A stretch of DNA of 6,064 bases from Candidatus Woesearchaeota archaeon (GCA_019322385.1 JAHWIS010000065.1:1-6064); one strand, 5' to 3'; counted from the first letter of the stretch, positions 1-5,744 are shown. Notes: a model not told the origin generated them from the letters alone. A program made the numbers and translations.

Positions 1-17
1 ATTTCTTTGCAGATCCT

Positions 18-1022
18 ATGAAACTGGAACTGTTTGACTACAATCTGCCGAAAGAGTTCATTGCTCAGGAACCTGTAGAGCCGAGAGACGCAAGCAGGCT
101 CATGGTTGTCAAAGGAAAAGAGATCGAGCACAAGACCTTCAGCGACATACTCGACTATCTTGAAAAGGATGACATCCTTGTCCTTAATGATACCAAAGTA
201 GAACCAGTCAAGCTGATAGGGAAAAAATCAACAGGAGCAAGAGCAGAATTTCTAATATCAAAAAAATTAAGCAAAAAGAGATTCATGTGCCAGATCACGA
301 GCAACAAAGTAAAGAAAGGAAATGAATTCATCTTCGAAAAAGGCCTGACTGCAAAAGTAAAAAAAGAAAGCGACGGCTTTGAGTTCGAGGTAGAGTTCAA
401 CAAGGACAATGTGGAAGAGATCATCCAAGACATCGGCGAGATGCCTACTCCGCCTTACATCAAGAAGAAAGCAAAAAAAGAGCAATACCAGACAGTGTAT
501 GCAAAACATTCAGGCAGCATAGCAGCACCTACTGCAGGCTTCCATTTCACGCCAGCGCTCCTAAAAAAAATTGAAAAAAAAGGCATAAAGATAGTCAAGA
601 TAACACTCCATGTCTCTTACGGGACATTCCTTCCAGTCAAGACAGAGGACATCAAGCAGCACAAGATGCATGATGAATGGTTCAGCATCTCAAAACAGAC
701 TGCAGATATAATCAATAACAGGCATAAGCGCCTCATCATCGTAGGCACAACAGCACTGAGAGCCCTCGAATCCGCGACAGACGACCTTGGCATCCTCCAG
801 CCCAAGACAGGCACTACAGATATCTTCATCTATCCTGGCTACAGCTTCAAGCTCAAGCCAGACATGATGATCACCAACTTCCACCTGCCGAAATCAACAT
901 TGATCATGCTTGTCTCAGCATTGATAGGGAGAGAGAACATCATGAACGCATACAAGACAGCAGTGGAAAAAAAATACAGGTTCTATTCTTTCGGTGATGC
1001 TATGCTCCTCATCACAACCTAG
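18..1022 (+). CDS. queA: S-adenosylmethionine:tRNA ribosyltransferase-isomerase QueA
   Basis: QueA transfers and isomerises the ribosyl group of SAM onto preQ1 at tRNA position 34, giving epoxyqueuosine-tRNA plus methionine and adenine. It acts in the cytoplasm. The 334 residues cover the full family length (about 340-350). Recognisable QueA blocks in order are FDYNLPKEFIAQEP (6-19), LVLNDTKV (54-61), PTPPYIKK (143-150), QTVYAKHSGSIAAPTAGFHF (158-177), TLHVSYGTF (196-204), HKMHDEW (215-221), VGTTALRALESA (242-253), TDIFIYPGY (267-275) and ITNFHLPKSTLIMLVSA (285-301). The start at 18 gives the usual QueA N-terminus. The frame stays open to the window edge, but nothing upstream resembles the family, and no clear ribosome binding site lies in the 17 visible bases. 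The gene is Lys-rich with more AAA codons and A8 runs than its neighbours. The assignment is secure; its presence in an archaeal setting is the odd point. Confidence 0.96.
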   Translation: MKLELFDYNLPKEFIAQEPVEPRDASRLMVVKGKEIEHKTFSDILDYLEKDDILVLNDTKVEPVKLIGKKSTGARAEFLISKKLSKKRFMCQITSNKVKKGNEFIFEKGLTAKVKKESDGFEFEVEFNKDNVEEIIQDIGEMPTPPYIKKKAKKEQYQTVYAKHSGSIAAPTAGFHFTPALLKKIEKKGIKIVKITLHVSYGTFLPVKTEDIKQHKMHDEWFSISKQTADIINNRHKRLIIVGTTALRALESATDDLGILQPKTGTTDIFIYPGYSFKLKPDMMITNFHLPKSTLIMLVSALIGRENIMNAYKTAVEKKYRFYSFGDAMLLITT

Positions 1023-1033
1023 ATTTCAGTTAA

Positions 1034-1042
1034 TTTTATATA
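1034..1042 (+). promoter_or_regulatory. Archaeal TATA box for the CNNM/DUF2238 unit
   Basis: TTTTATATA lies in the 57-base gap after queA. Counting about 26 bases from its centre puts the transcript start near 1064-1065, leaving a leader of about 15 bases that just contains the ribosome binding site at 1069-1073. The surrounding T-rich stretch could also help end queA transcription. This is inferred from spacing and composition. Confidence 0.6.
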
Positions 1043-1068
1043 ATATTCTTACCAATTCAGTTTAAAAA

Positions 1069-1073
1069 GAGGT
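1069..1073 (+). promoter_or_regulatory. Ribosome binding site of the CNNM gene
   Basis: GAGGT lies 6 bases before the ATG at 1080, complementary to the 16S rRNA 3' end. It supports ATG 1080 as the start rather than the ATG four codons in (MIEM). Confidence 0.65.
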
Positions 1074-1079
1074 TGTACT

Positions 1080-2312
1080 ATGATTGAGATGCAGATAGGT
1101 ATTTTGGTTGTCCTCATAGTGCTTTCTGCTTTCTTTTCAGGCGTTGAGACCGCCTTGATGTCACTCACCGGGATTAAGGTTAATTCTCTGCTAAAACAAA
1201 AAAAGAGAGGCTCTGAAGCATTGCACCGCCTGAAGCAGAACCCGCATAAATTGATCATAACCATTCTGATAGGCAACAACCTTGTCAACATAGGTGCTGC
1301 CTCTCTCGCCACAGTTGTCTTCACAGACCTGTTCGGCTCCAAGGGCGTGGGCATAGCAACAGGAATAATGACCTTCTTGATCCTTGTCTTTGGAGAGATA
1401 ACACCAAAGACCTTTGCAACGCAGAATGCAGAGAGGGTCTCCCTAAAAGTGGCAAGGCTGATAGAACGGCTGTACTATATCCTCTCACCGTTCGTCAAGA
1501 TATTCGAGCTGATCTCAAAGCTGATGGCAAGGCTGCTAGGCACAAAAAAAGAGGGCGAACTCTCTGAAGAAGAGCTGAGGATCATAGTGACAATGGGGAA
1601 GAAAGAAGGCATACTCTCAAAAGAGGCTGCTGAGATGATGCACAATGTGCTGGAGTTCAAGGGCATGAAAGTGACTGAGATAATGACCCCGAAAGCAGAC
1701 ATGGAGATGATCGATGGCAGAAAGAAGCTACAGGATGTCATCGACTTTGTCGTGAAGACCCCTTTCTCGAGATACCCTGTGTTTGCAGGCGGCAGTGATG
1801 AGATAATAGGAATCTTAGATGTGGATGATGTCCTGAAGTATGCAAAGGACAACAGGCTCAACGTGAACATTAAGAAGATCATGCGGCCTGTGTATTTTGT
1901 GCCTGAATCAAAGAGGATAAGCAACCTGCTGACAGAGTTCGAGGGAAAGCACGTCCCGATAGCAGTTGTCGTCAATGAGTACGGCAATGTCTCAGGCCTT
2001 GTAACAGTTGAAGATATACTGGAGGAGATAGTGGGCGACATCTTTGACAAGAGCAAGAGGCGCAGCGTGTACATAAAGAAGATCAACGAGAATCTCATAA
2101 GGGTCGATGCAAAGGCATCGATAGAAGAGGTCAACAGGGTGCTCCATCTGGGGCTGAAGGACTTGCATTTTGACACGATCGCAGGGTTCATAGAGCACAA
2201 GCTTGAGAGGATACCTCGGCAGGGCGAGAAGATAAGGTTGAAGAGGGTGACCATCGAGGTCGACAAGGTAACAAGACAGAAGATAAAGAGCGTCAAGATA
2301 ATAAAGAAATAG
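1080..2312 (+). CDS. CNNM/CorC-family (DUF21-CBS-CorC_HlyC) magnesium transporter homologue
   Basis: This is a membrane protein of the CNNM/CorC family; characterised members export Mg2+, probably in exchange for Na+. The 410 residues show the standard order: DUF21 transmembrane domain (about 1-155), CBS pair (about 197-320) and a C-terminal CorC_HlyC domain (about 329-409). In DUF21 the family signatures are visible: SGVETA (20-25) in the first helix, IGNNLVN (64-70) and the FGEITPK motif (104-110). CBS1 contains VTEIMTPKADM (198-208) and YPVF...IIGILDVDD (232-250); CBS2 contains KKIMRP (265-270) and VVVNEYGNVSGLVTVEDILEEIVGD (297-321), the family's most conserved block. CBS pairs in this family bind ATP-Mg. 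It has its own TATA box and ribosome binding site and leads a two-gene unit. Older annotations call such proteins haemolysins, which is not supported. The substrate is inferred from the family. Confidence 0.92.
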   Translation: MIEMQIGILVVLIVLSAFFSGVETALMSLTGIKVNSLLKQKKRGSEALHRLKQNPHKLIITILIGNNLVNIGAASLATVVFTDLFGSKGVGIATGIMTFLILVFGEITPKTFATQNAERVSLKVARLIERLYYILSPFVKIFELISKLMARLLGTKKEGELSEEELRIIVTMGKKEGILSKEAAEMMHNVLEFKGMKVTEIMTPKADMEMIDGRKKLQDVIDFVVKTPFSRYPVFAGGSDEIIGILDVDDVLKYAKDNRLNVNIKKIMRPVYFVPESKRISNLLTEFEGKHVPIAVVVNEYGNVSGLVTVEDILEEIVGDIFDKSKRRSVYIKKINENLIRVDAKASIEEVNRVLHLGLKDLHFDTIAGFIEHKLERIPRQGEKIRLKRVTIEVDKVTRQKIKSVKIIKK

Positions 2313-2325
2313 AAGTGTATGAACG

Positions 2326-2916
2326 ATGAACGAGAGAATCAAGCTCAAGGGAATGCTTTATTTCACTTTATCGTATCTTCTGTTATTCACAGTCATCTCT
2401 GTCTACAAGAGGAACTATGAGTTCCTGTATTACACGATCATAATGTCGACATTGATCGTGATGATCATATTATATCACAAGAAACTCCATCTGACCACAG
2501 GCATCTGGGGCAGCCTCACCATTGTAGGTGCATTGCATATATTCGGAGGCAACATAATCCTCAACAGCACAAGGCTGTATGACACCTGGCTCATCAAAGG
2601 CCTCCTGAGATATGACCACGTGGTGCATTTTTTAGCGATATTTGTGGCGACGCTCATTGCCTACAGCCTCCTCTCACCTCATCTGAAGAAAGAACTGGAG
2701 AGCAACAGGTTCCTGCTGTCACTGATACTTATCCTGATCGCTCTGGGCCTGGGCGCAGTCATAGAGCTTATAGAGCTGTTCTCATCAGTATTCCTCAATG
2801 CTGCAGAGCAGGTCGGCGACTACCTGAACAATGCATTGGATATCCTGTTCAACCTGTTAGGCGCAGTGGCTGCCTGTTTCTACCTGATGTATTATCACAA
2901 GAGAAAGAAACACTAA
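2326..2916 (+). CDS. DUF2238 (YjdF)-like polytopic membrane protein
   Basis: The function is unknown. The 196 residues form about six hydrophobic segments (roughly 9-26, 33-50, 58-78, 99-116, 129-152, 168-190) and end in a basic HKRKKH tail. Polar residues in or near the membrane match my recollection of DUF2238/YjdF: H71 followed by FGG (73-75), RYDHVVH (95-101), E147 and E150, GD (164-165), then D172, N176 and G179. The last part, LDILFNLLGA, also recalls VanZ-like proteins, so VanZ is the main alternative. It starts 13 bases after the CNNM gene and is probably co-transcribed with it. The only in-frame start that keeps the first helix is ATG 2326, with just a weak GAAGTG-like site upstream. 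Its stop overlaps the convergent queH stop by 4 bases. That it is a real membrane protein is well supported; the family call is moderate. Confidence 0.72.
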   Translation: MNERIKLKGMLYFTLSYLLLFTVISVYKRNYEFLYYTIIMSTLIVMIILYHKKLHLTTGIWGSLTIVGALHIFGGNIILNSTRLYDTWLIKGLLRYDHVVHFLAIFVATLIAYSLLSPHLKKELESNRFLLSLILILIALGLGAVIELIELFSSVFLNAAEQVGDYLNNALDILFNLLGAVAACFYLMYYHKRKKH

Positions 2917-3449
2917 CCCTTTACAGAATAGAAGCATCCACAATACTTCTGGCGATAAAGTCCAAGTTTCTTGCTCATCTTTGTCGATCTCTTGAACCCG
3001 TCTTTCTTCTTGAAGTCAGAGTGCACCCATGAGACACCATGCTTCTTGGCCAGCTCTTCGCCAAGAGAATTGATCACTTTTGAGTTCTTGTGCGGTGATA
3101 TACTCATTGTCGTTGTAAACAGGTCAAACCCATTCTTCTTTGCATACTCAGCTGTCTTCCCGAGCCTGATAGAAAAGCATATGCCGCATCGCTTGCCTCC
3201 TTCTGGCTCTTCCTCGAATCCAGCGATGTGACTGAGCCACTCATCAACATCATAATCGCCTTCAACCAGCTCCACCCCGAGCTTATCACCCACTTTCTGT
3301 GCATCCCCCAGCCGCCTGATATACTCACCATAAGGATGCACATTAGGGTTATAGAAATACATCACAACATCATAATCCGCAAGCAGTTCCTTGACACAGT
3401 GCGTACTGCACGGCGCGCAGCAGGTGTGCAAAAGCAGTTTTTTCTTCAT
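2913..3449 (-). CDS. queH: Epoxyqueuosine reductase QueH (DUF208 family)
   Basis: QueH reduces epoxyqueuosine in tRNA to queuosine, the final step of the pathway, and is the cobalamin-independent alternative to QueG. The 178 residues match the family core. They open with LLLHTCCAPCS (5-15), bearing the signature adjacent cysteines C10 and C11, then YNPNVHPYGEY (33-43), EGDYD (63-67), GGKRCGICF with C88 and C91 (84-92), TTTMSISPHKN (112-122), and a C-terminal YCGCFYS with C170 and C172 (169-175). The paired, CxxC and CxC cysteines fit the 4Fe-4S cluster and extra metal known for QueH. It is transcribed away from the DUF211 operon and converges on the DUF2238-like gene, overlapping it by CTAA. 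The ATG at 3449-3447 follows GGAG closely. An archaeal TATA box about 28 bases upstream suggests a leaderless or near-leaderless mRNA. Confidence 0.93.
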   Translation of the reverse strand: MKKKLLLHTCCAPCSTHCVKELLADYDVVMYFYNPNVHPYGEYIRRLGDAQKVGDKLGVELVEGDYDVDEWLSHIAGFEEEPEGGKRCGICFSIRLGKTAEYAKKNGFDLFTTTMSISPHKNSKVINSLGEELAKKHGVSWVHSDFKKKDGFKRSTKMSKKLGLYRQKYCGCFYSVKG

Positions 3450-3472
3450 GCTCCAATCCCAGCAGCCATTTT

Positions 3473-3484
3473 CTTATATATTTT
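3473..3484 (-). promoter_or_regulatory. TATA box of queH
   Basis: Read on the minus strand this is AAAATATATAAG. Its centre is about 28 bases from the queH ATG, which predicts transcription starting within a few bases of the start codon. It lies back to back with the DUF211 promoter inside a 97-base divergent gap (3450-3546). Confidence 0.6.
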
Positions 3485-3503
3485 GGCATTCTGCAGCACA
3501 AGA

Positions 3504-3513
3504 TTTAAAAATA
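3504..3513 (+). promoter_or_regulatory. TATA box of the DUF211-VIT-DJ-1-HAD operon
   Basis: TTTAAAAATA is preceded by a purine-rich CACAAGA (3497-3503) that could be the TFB recognition element. The predicted transcript start is near 3534, immediately before the ribosome binding site at 3536. Confidence 0.6.
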
Positions 3514-3535
3514 CACCTGGTTTTAATGATAGCAA

Positions 3536-3542
3536 GAGGTGA
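3536..3542 (+). promoter_or_regulatory. Strong ribosome binding site fixing the DUF211 start
   Basis: GAGGTGA is a near-perfect match to the anti-Shine-Dalgarno end of 16S rRNA and lies 4 bases before ATG 3547. It decides the start: the reading frame is open back to 3391, but that extension runs across the queH start and both promoters. Confidence 0.8.
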
Positions 3543-3546
3543 ACAG

Positions 3547-3867
3547 ATGGCAGCTAAAAAACCCAAATCCATAAAGCTATTGGTGCTTGATATCCTAAAG
3601 CCGCACAAGCCTAACATTGTCGAGTTCGGCCAGGAGCTGACAAAGACAAACGGAATTGAGAATCTTGATATTTCTGTATATGCGGTTGATGAGAAAACAG
3701 AGTCTGTGAAGATCGTGCTTGAGGGTAATTCGCTGAATTTTGAGGCTATCAGGAAGACCATTGAAGATTTCGGCGCTGTTGTGCATTCTGTTGATAAGGT
3801 AGCGGTCGGAAAAACGCTGTGCTCTTACCAGCCCCATGAGCTGCCTCATGCATTCAGGCCGCTTTGA
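3547..3867 (+). CDS. DUF211 family protein
   Basis: The family is small and typically archaeal, with a ferredoxin-like fold; its biochemical role is not established. The 106 residues carry the hallmarks: IKLLVLDILKPHKPNIVEF (9-27, containing the LDxLKPH signature), a loop into LDISVYAVDEKTESVKIVLEG (40-60), and DFGAVVHSVDKVAVGK (74-89), matching the family's GG-HSID-V-GK ending. Beyond that point is an extra tail of about 17 residues containing C92, H97 and H101, which I do not recall in typical members and which could bind metal (inference). It is the first gene of a four-gene operon, with a strong promoter and ribosome binding site, and lies 2 bases before a VIT/CCC1-like transporter. A regulatory or metal-sensing partner role for that transporter is plausible but unproven. 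Confidence 0.88.
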   Translation: MAAKKPKSIKLLVLDILKPHKPNIVEFGQELTKTNGIENLDISVYAVDEKTESVKIVLEGNSLNFEAIRKTIEDFGAVVHSVDKVAVGKTLCSYQPHELPHAFRPL

Positions 3868-3869
3868 AC

Positions 3870-4457
3870 ATGAAAAAGTCAATCCTCAATTATTTCAGGA
3901 TTCTTGTTGAGCATGAGATTGTAAGGCGTTACATCATAATCAATTCTTTTGACGGCGCCTTGACAATCCTAGGCATTGTTGTCGCGGTCTTCATGAGCGG
4001 CATCAAAGACCCGAAATTGATAATCATCCCCAGTATCGGCGCCAGCATTGCTATGTGCGTGTCAGGCATCTGGGGCTCTTACGCTGCTGAGCGCGCAGAG
4101 ATCAAGAAGAAGATACGCGTGATTGAGGCGCATCTCATAAAGGACCTGTCAGGGACTGAGTTCTCCAGACAGCGCGAGAAGATGGCCTGGATCATCGGTG
4201 TTGTTGATGGTATAATACCCTTGATCCTTGCATTCATACTGATATTCCCTTTCTTTTTCGTTCCTGCAGGCTATATTTCAATACAGGCAGCATACTACCT
4301 GTCGCTTGCTCTTGTTGCTGTCAACCTTTTTGTGCTTGGCGCTTTTGCTGGTAAAATTGCTAAGGAGAGCATGATAAAACAAGGGGTGATCATGCTGCTC
4401 GCAGGCGTTGTCATAGGATTGATATTCATAGTGCTCGCCTGGCTGGGCGTGATCTGA
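3870..4457 (+). CDS. VIT1/CCC1-like membrane transporter (probable Fe2+/Mn2+)
   Basis: This integral membrane protein is related to the VIT1/CCC1 group that moves Fe2+ or Mn2+ out of the cytoplasm. From ATG 3870 it has 195 residues and five hydrophobic segments (about 22-43, 51-72, 107-132, 139-161, 171-194), the VIT count. Segment 1 holds NSFDGALTILGIVVAV (25-40), matching the family's N-DG-T-LGI motif with D28. Segment 2 ends SGIWGSYAAERAE (65-77), and segment 3 contains GIIPLILAF (114-122), like the VIT iPl motif. The cytosolic loop between segments 2 and 3 (73-106) is shorter than in plant VIT1 but keeps E74, E77, E86, E97 and E103, candidate metal ligands. A TTG two codons earlier is possible, but the ATG fits better. 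It starts 2 bases after DUF211, with no obvious ribosome binding site, suggesting translational coupling. The metal is not determinable from sequence. Confidence 0.8.
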   Translation: MKKSILNYFRILVEHEIVRRYIIINSFDGALTILGIVVAVFMSGIKDPKLIIIPSIGASIAMCVSGIWGSYAAERAEIKKKIRVIEAHLIKDLSGTEFSRQREKMAWIIGVVDGIIPLILAFILIFPFFFVPAGYISIQAAYYLSLALVAVNLFVLGAFAGKIAKESMIKQGVIMLLAGVVIGLIFIVLAWLGVI

Positions 4458-5053
4458 TGAAAAGATTAATATTGCTCATAGTCATTCTCATCTCAATATT
4501 TTCATTTGGCTGTGCCAAGGAGGAGGCGATACAGATGGATGCTTCAGGAAAGAAGATTCTGATGATCATTGCTCCTGACGGATTCCGCGATGAGGAATTC
4601 CTGGAGCCCAAGCAGGTTTTTGAAAGCGCAAACGCAGAAGTCACTGTTGCTTCAAAAGGAGTGAAAGTCGCAAAAGGCAAGCTCGGCGCCACTGCTGACG
4701 TAGATATCGATATCAGCGAGGTTGACGCCCTCAACTATGACGCTGTGGTCTTTATAGGAGGACCTGGTACCCCTGTCTACTTCAACGACCCAGCAGCACA
4801 AAAGATCGCAAAGGATGCTTACAGCGCAGACAAGGTCGTGGCTGCGATATGCATCGCGCCGTCAATACTGGCGAACTCAGGGGTGCTGAAAGAACACAAG
4901 GCGACCTGCTTTGAGTCAGAGTCAGAGAACGTCAACAAGAAATCAGCAGGCTACACAGGCGACCTCGTGACTGTCGACGGAAAAGTAGTCACAGGCAACG
5001 GACCAGAAGCCGCCACCAAGTTCGCACAAGAGATAGTTAAACTGTTGGGATAG
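4457..5053 (+). CDS. DJ-1/PfpI-family protein with lipoprotein signal peptide
   Basis: This is a DJ-1/PfpI superfamily member; the family includes peptidases, chaperones and glyoxalase/deglycase-like enzymes, so the reaction is open. From ATG 4457 it has 198 residues. They begin with a basic MKR, a hydrophobic stretch (4-17) and FGC with C19, a plausible lipobox, then a charged linker, so the protein is probably exported and lipid-anchored. The DJ-1 domain spans about 32-197: KILMIIAPDGFRDEEF (33-48) with E47 at the conserved acidic position, VVFIGGPGTP (97-106), and the nucleophile elbow AAICIAPSILANSG (129-142) with C132. The residue after C132 is Ile, not the His of PfpI peptidases, so it is closer to the DJ-1 type. 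Its ATG overlaps the previous stop by one base (TGATG). A second start at 4535 behind a very strong ribosome binding site would give a 172-residue cytosolic form. Confidence 0.88.
   Translation: MKRLILLIVILISIFSFGCAKEEAIQMDASGKKILMIIAPDGFRDEEFLEPKQVFESANAEVTVASKGVKVAKGKLGATADVDIDISEVDALNYDAVVFIGGPGTPVYFNDPAAQKIAKDAYSADKVVAAICIAPSILANSGVLKEHKATCFESESENVNKKSAGYTGDLVTVDGKVVTGNGPEAATKFAQEIVKLLG
4517..4526 (+). promoter_or_regulatory. Possible internal ribosome binding site for a shorter DJ-1 form
   Basis: AAGGAGGAGG lies inside the signal/linker region and ends 8 bases before an in-frame ATG at 4535. It is a better match to the 16S anti-Shine-Dalgarno than most gene starts in this window. The caveat is that it also encodes Lys-Glu-Glu, a common composition just after a lipobox cysteine, so it may be coincidence. 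Confidence 0.4.
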
Positions 5054-5054
5054 T

Positions 5055-5744
5055 ATGGCTGAAAAGATAGTTGTGATTGATTTTGCAGGAACTCTGGTCA
5101 AGGCAGAGATAATAGAGGAAGCTAATGAGCTTAGGACAGAGATTCTGAAGAGAGGAGTCCCGGCAAAGGCTGAACACGCAGATCCTGAACTGTTTTACAA
5201 AGCAAACAGGGAATTTGTTGAAAAACTCACAGGCATTTCTGCTGACATGAAGTTCAGATACAGGAAGAATGATCTTGGTTTTATGGACCTTTCAGGTGAA
5301 CAGGTACAGAACCAGATCGCGACCAACCTGTTCCAGATCGGTATGTATATGGCTGCAAAGAAACACAGCCATTCAATCATCCCTGACGGATTGGTCGAGC
5401 AGCTTCAGAGGATCAAAAGCATTGGCTACAAGCTTGCGATTGTCTCTGGTGTCAGGACAGACATTATCTCTGGGATGCTGCAGATAGCCGAAGTTCCAGT
5501 AGAGTTTGATTACATTTACGGACAGCCGCCCATCCTGGGCCTTGAGAACCAGGAGCAGGATGTCAAAGCGCTGCAGGCAGCAGGGAATATCATGTTCTCC
5601 ATCGGCGACAAGCTTAGCGACCTTGAACGCGTGTCTGGTGCAAAGAAGATCTTTGTCAAGTGGGGCCACCCTGCTGGCGGCGAAGAGGAATACGCTGATT
5701 ATACAATTGAGAACCCTGAACAACTAGAAGAAATCATAAATTAA
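5055..5744 (+). CDS. HAD-superfamily protein with a DxAGT (phosphonatase-like) motif I
   Basis: This is a haloacid dehalogenase fold protein of 229 residues with an inserted helical cap (about 16-108). Motif I is VIDFAGTLV (7-15): the nucleophile D9 is present, but the usual second Asp is A11. Motif II is AIVSG with S131, K171 is a candidate motif III lysine, and motif IV is SIGDKLSDLE with D185 and D189, so Mg2+ binding looks intact. Most HAD phosphatases need the second Asp as acid/base; phosphonoacetaldehyde hydrolase naturally has DxAGT and uses a cap lysine instead. Here K49, after KRGVP (32-36), lies at a similar place, but the C-terminal half is not obviously phosphonatase-like. The substrate is unknown, and a non-catalytic role is possible. 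It is the last gene of the operon, starting one base after the DJ-1 stop, and its own stop directly abuts that of ahcY. Confidence 0.82.
   Translation: MAEKIVVIDFAGTLVKAEIIEEANELRTEILKRGVPAKAEHADPELFYKANREFVEKLTGISADMKFRYRKNDLGFMDLSGEQVQNQIATNLFQIGMYMAAKKHSHSIIPDGLVEQLQRIKSIGYKLAIVSGVRTDIISGMLQIAEVPVEFDYIYGQPPILGLENQEQDVKALQAAGNIMFSIGDKLSDLERVSGAKKIFVKWGHPAGGEEEYADYTIENPEQLEEIIN

Noticed and set aside
1..17. In-frame open sequence before queA as a longer N-terminus
   Set aside because: QueA proteins start at the MKLELFDY-like block; the few upstream codons match nothing in the family.
1475..2296. Long open frame (273 codons) antisense to the CNNM gene
   Set aside because: It is a Ser/Leu/Ile-rich shadow of the well-conserved CNNM frame, with no ribosome binding site or family resemblance.
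2319..2332. Tandem 7-base repeat ATGAACG at the DUF2238-like start, giving a second ATG
   Set aside because: The first ATG is out of frame and leads to an unremarkable short peptide; only ATG 2326 opens the membrane protein.
3446..3469. Seven-codon minus-strand mini-ORF (MAAGIGA) overlapping the queH ATG, as a possible regulatory leader peptide
   Set aside because: The predicted transcript start (about 3452) lies downstream of its ATG, so it would not be transcribed; likely chance.
3465..3487. Imperfect dyad GCCA-N15-TGGC spanning the queH TATA box, as a repressor operator
   Set aside because: Arms are only 4 bases with no extension on either side; not distinguishable from chance.
3391..3546. 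Upstream in-frame extension of the DUF211 gene by 52 codons
   Set aside because: It overlaps the queH start and both promoters, does not resemble the family, and the GAGGTGA site at 3536 clearly marks ATG 3547.
3864..3869. TTG start adding two codons to the VIT-like protein
   Set aside because: It would overlap the DUF211 stop and adds nothing recognisable; ATG 3870 is the simpler start.
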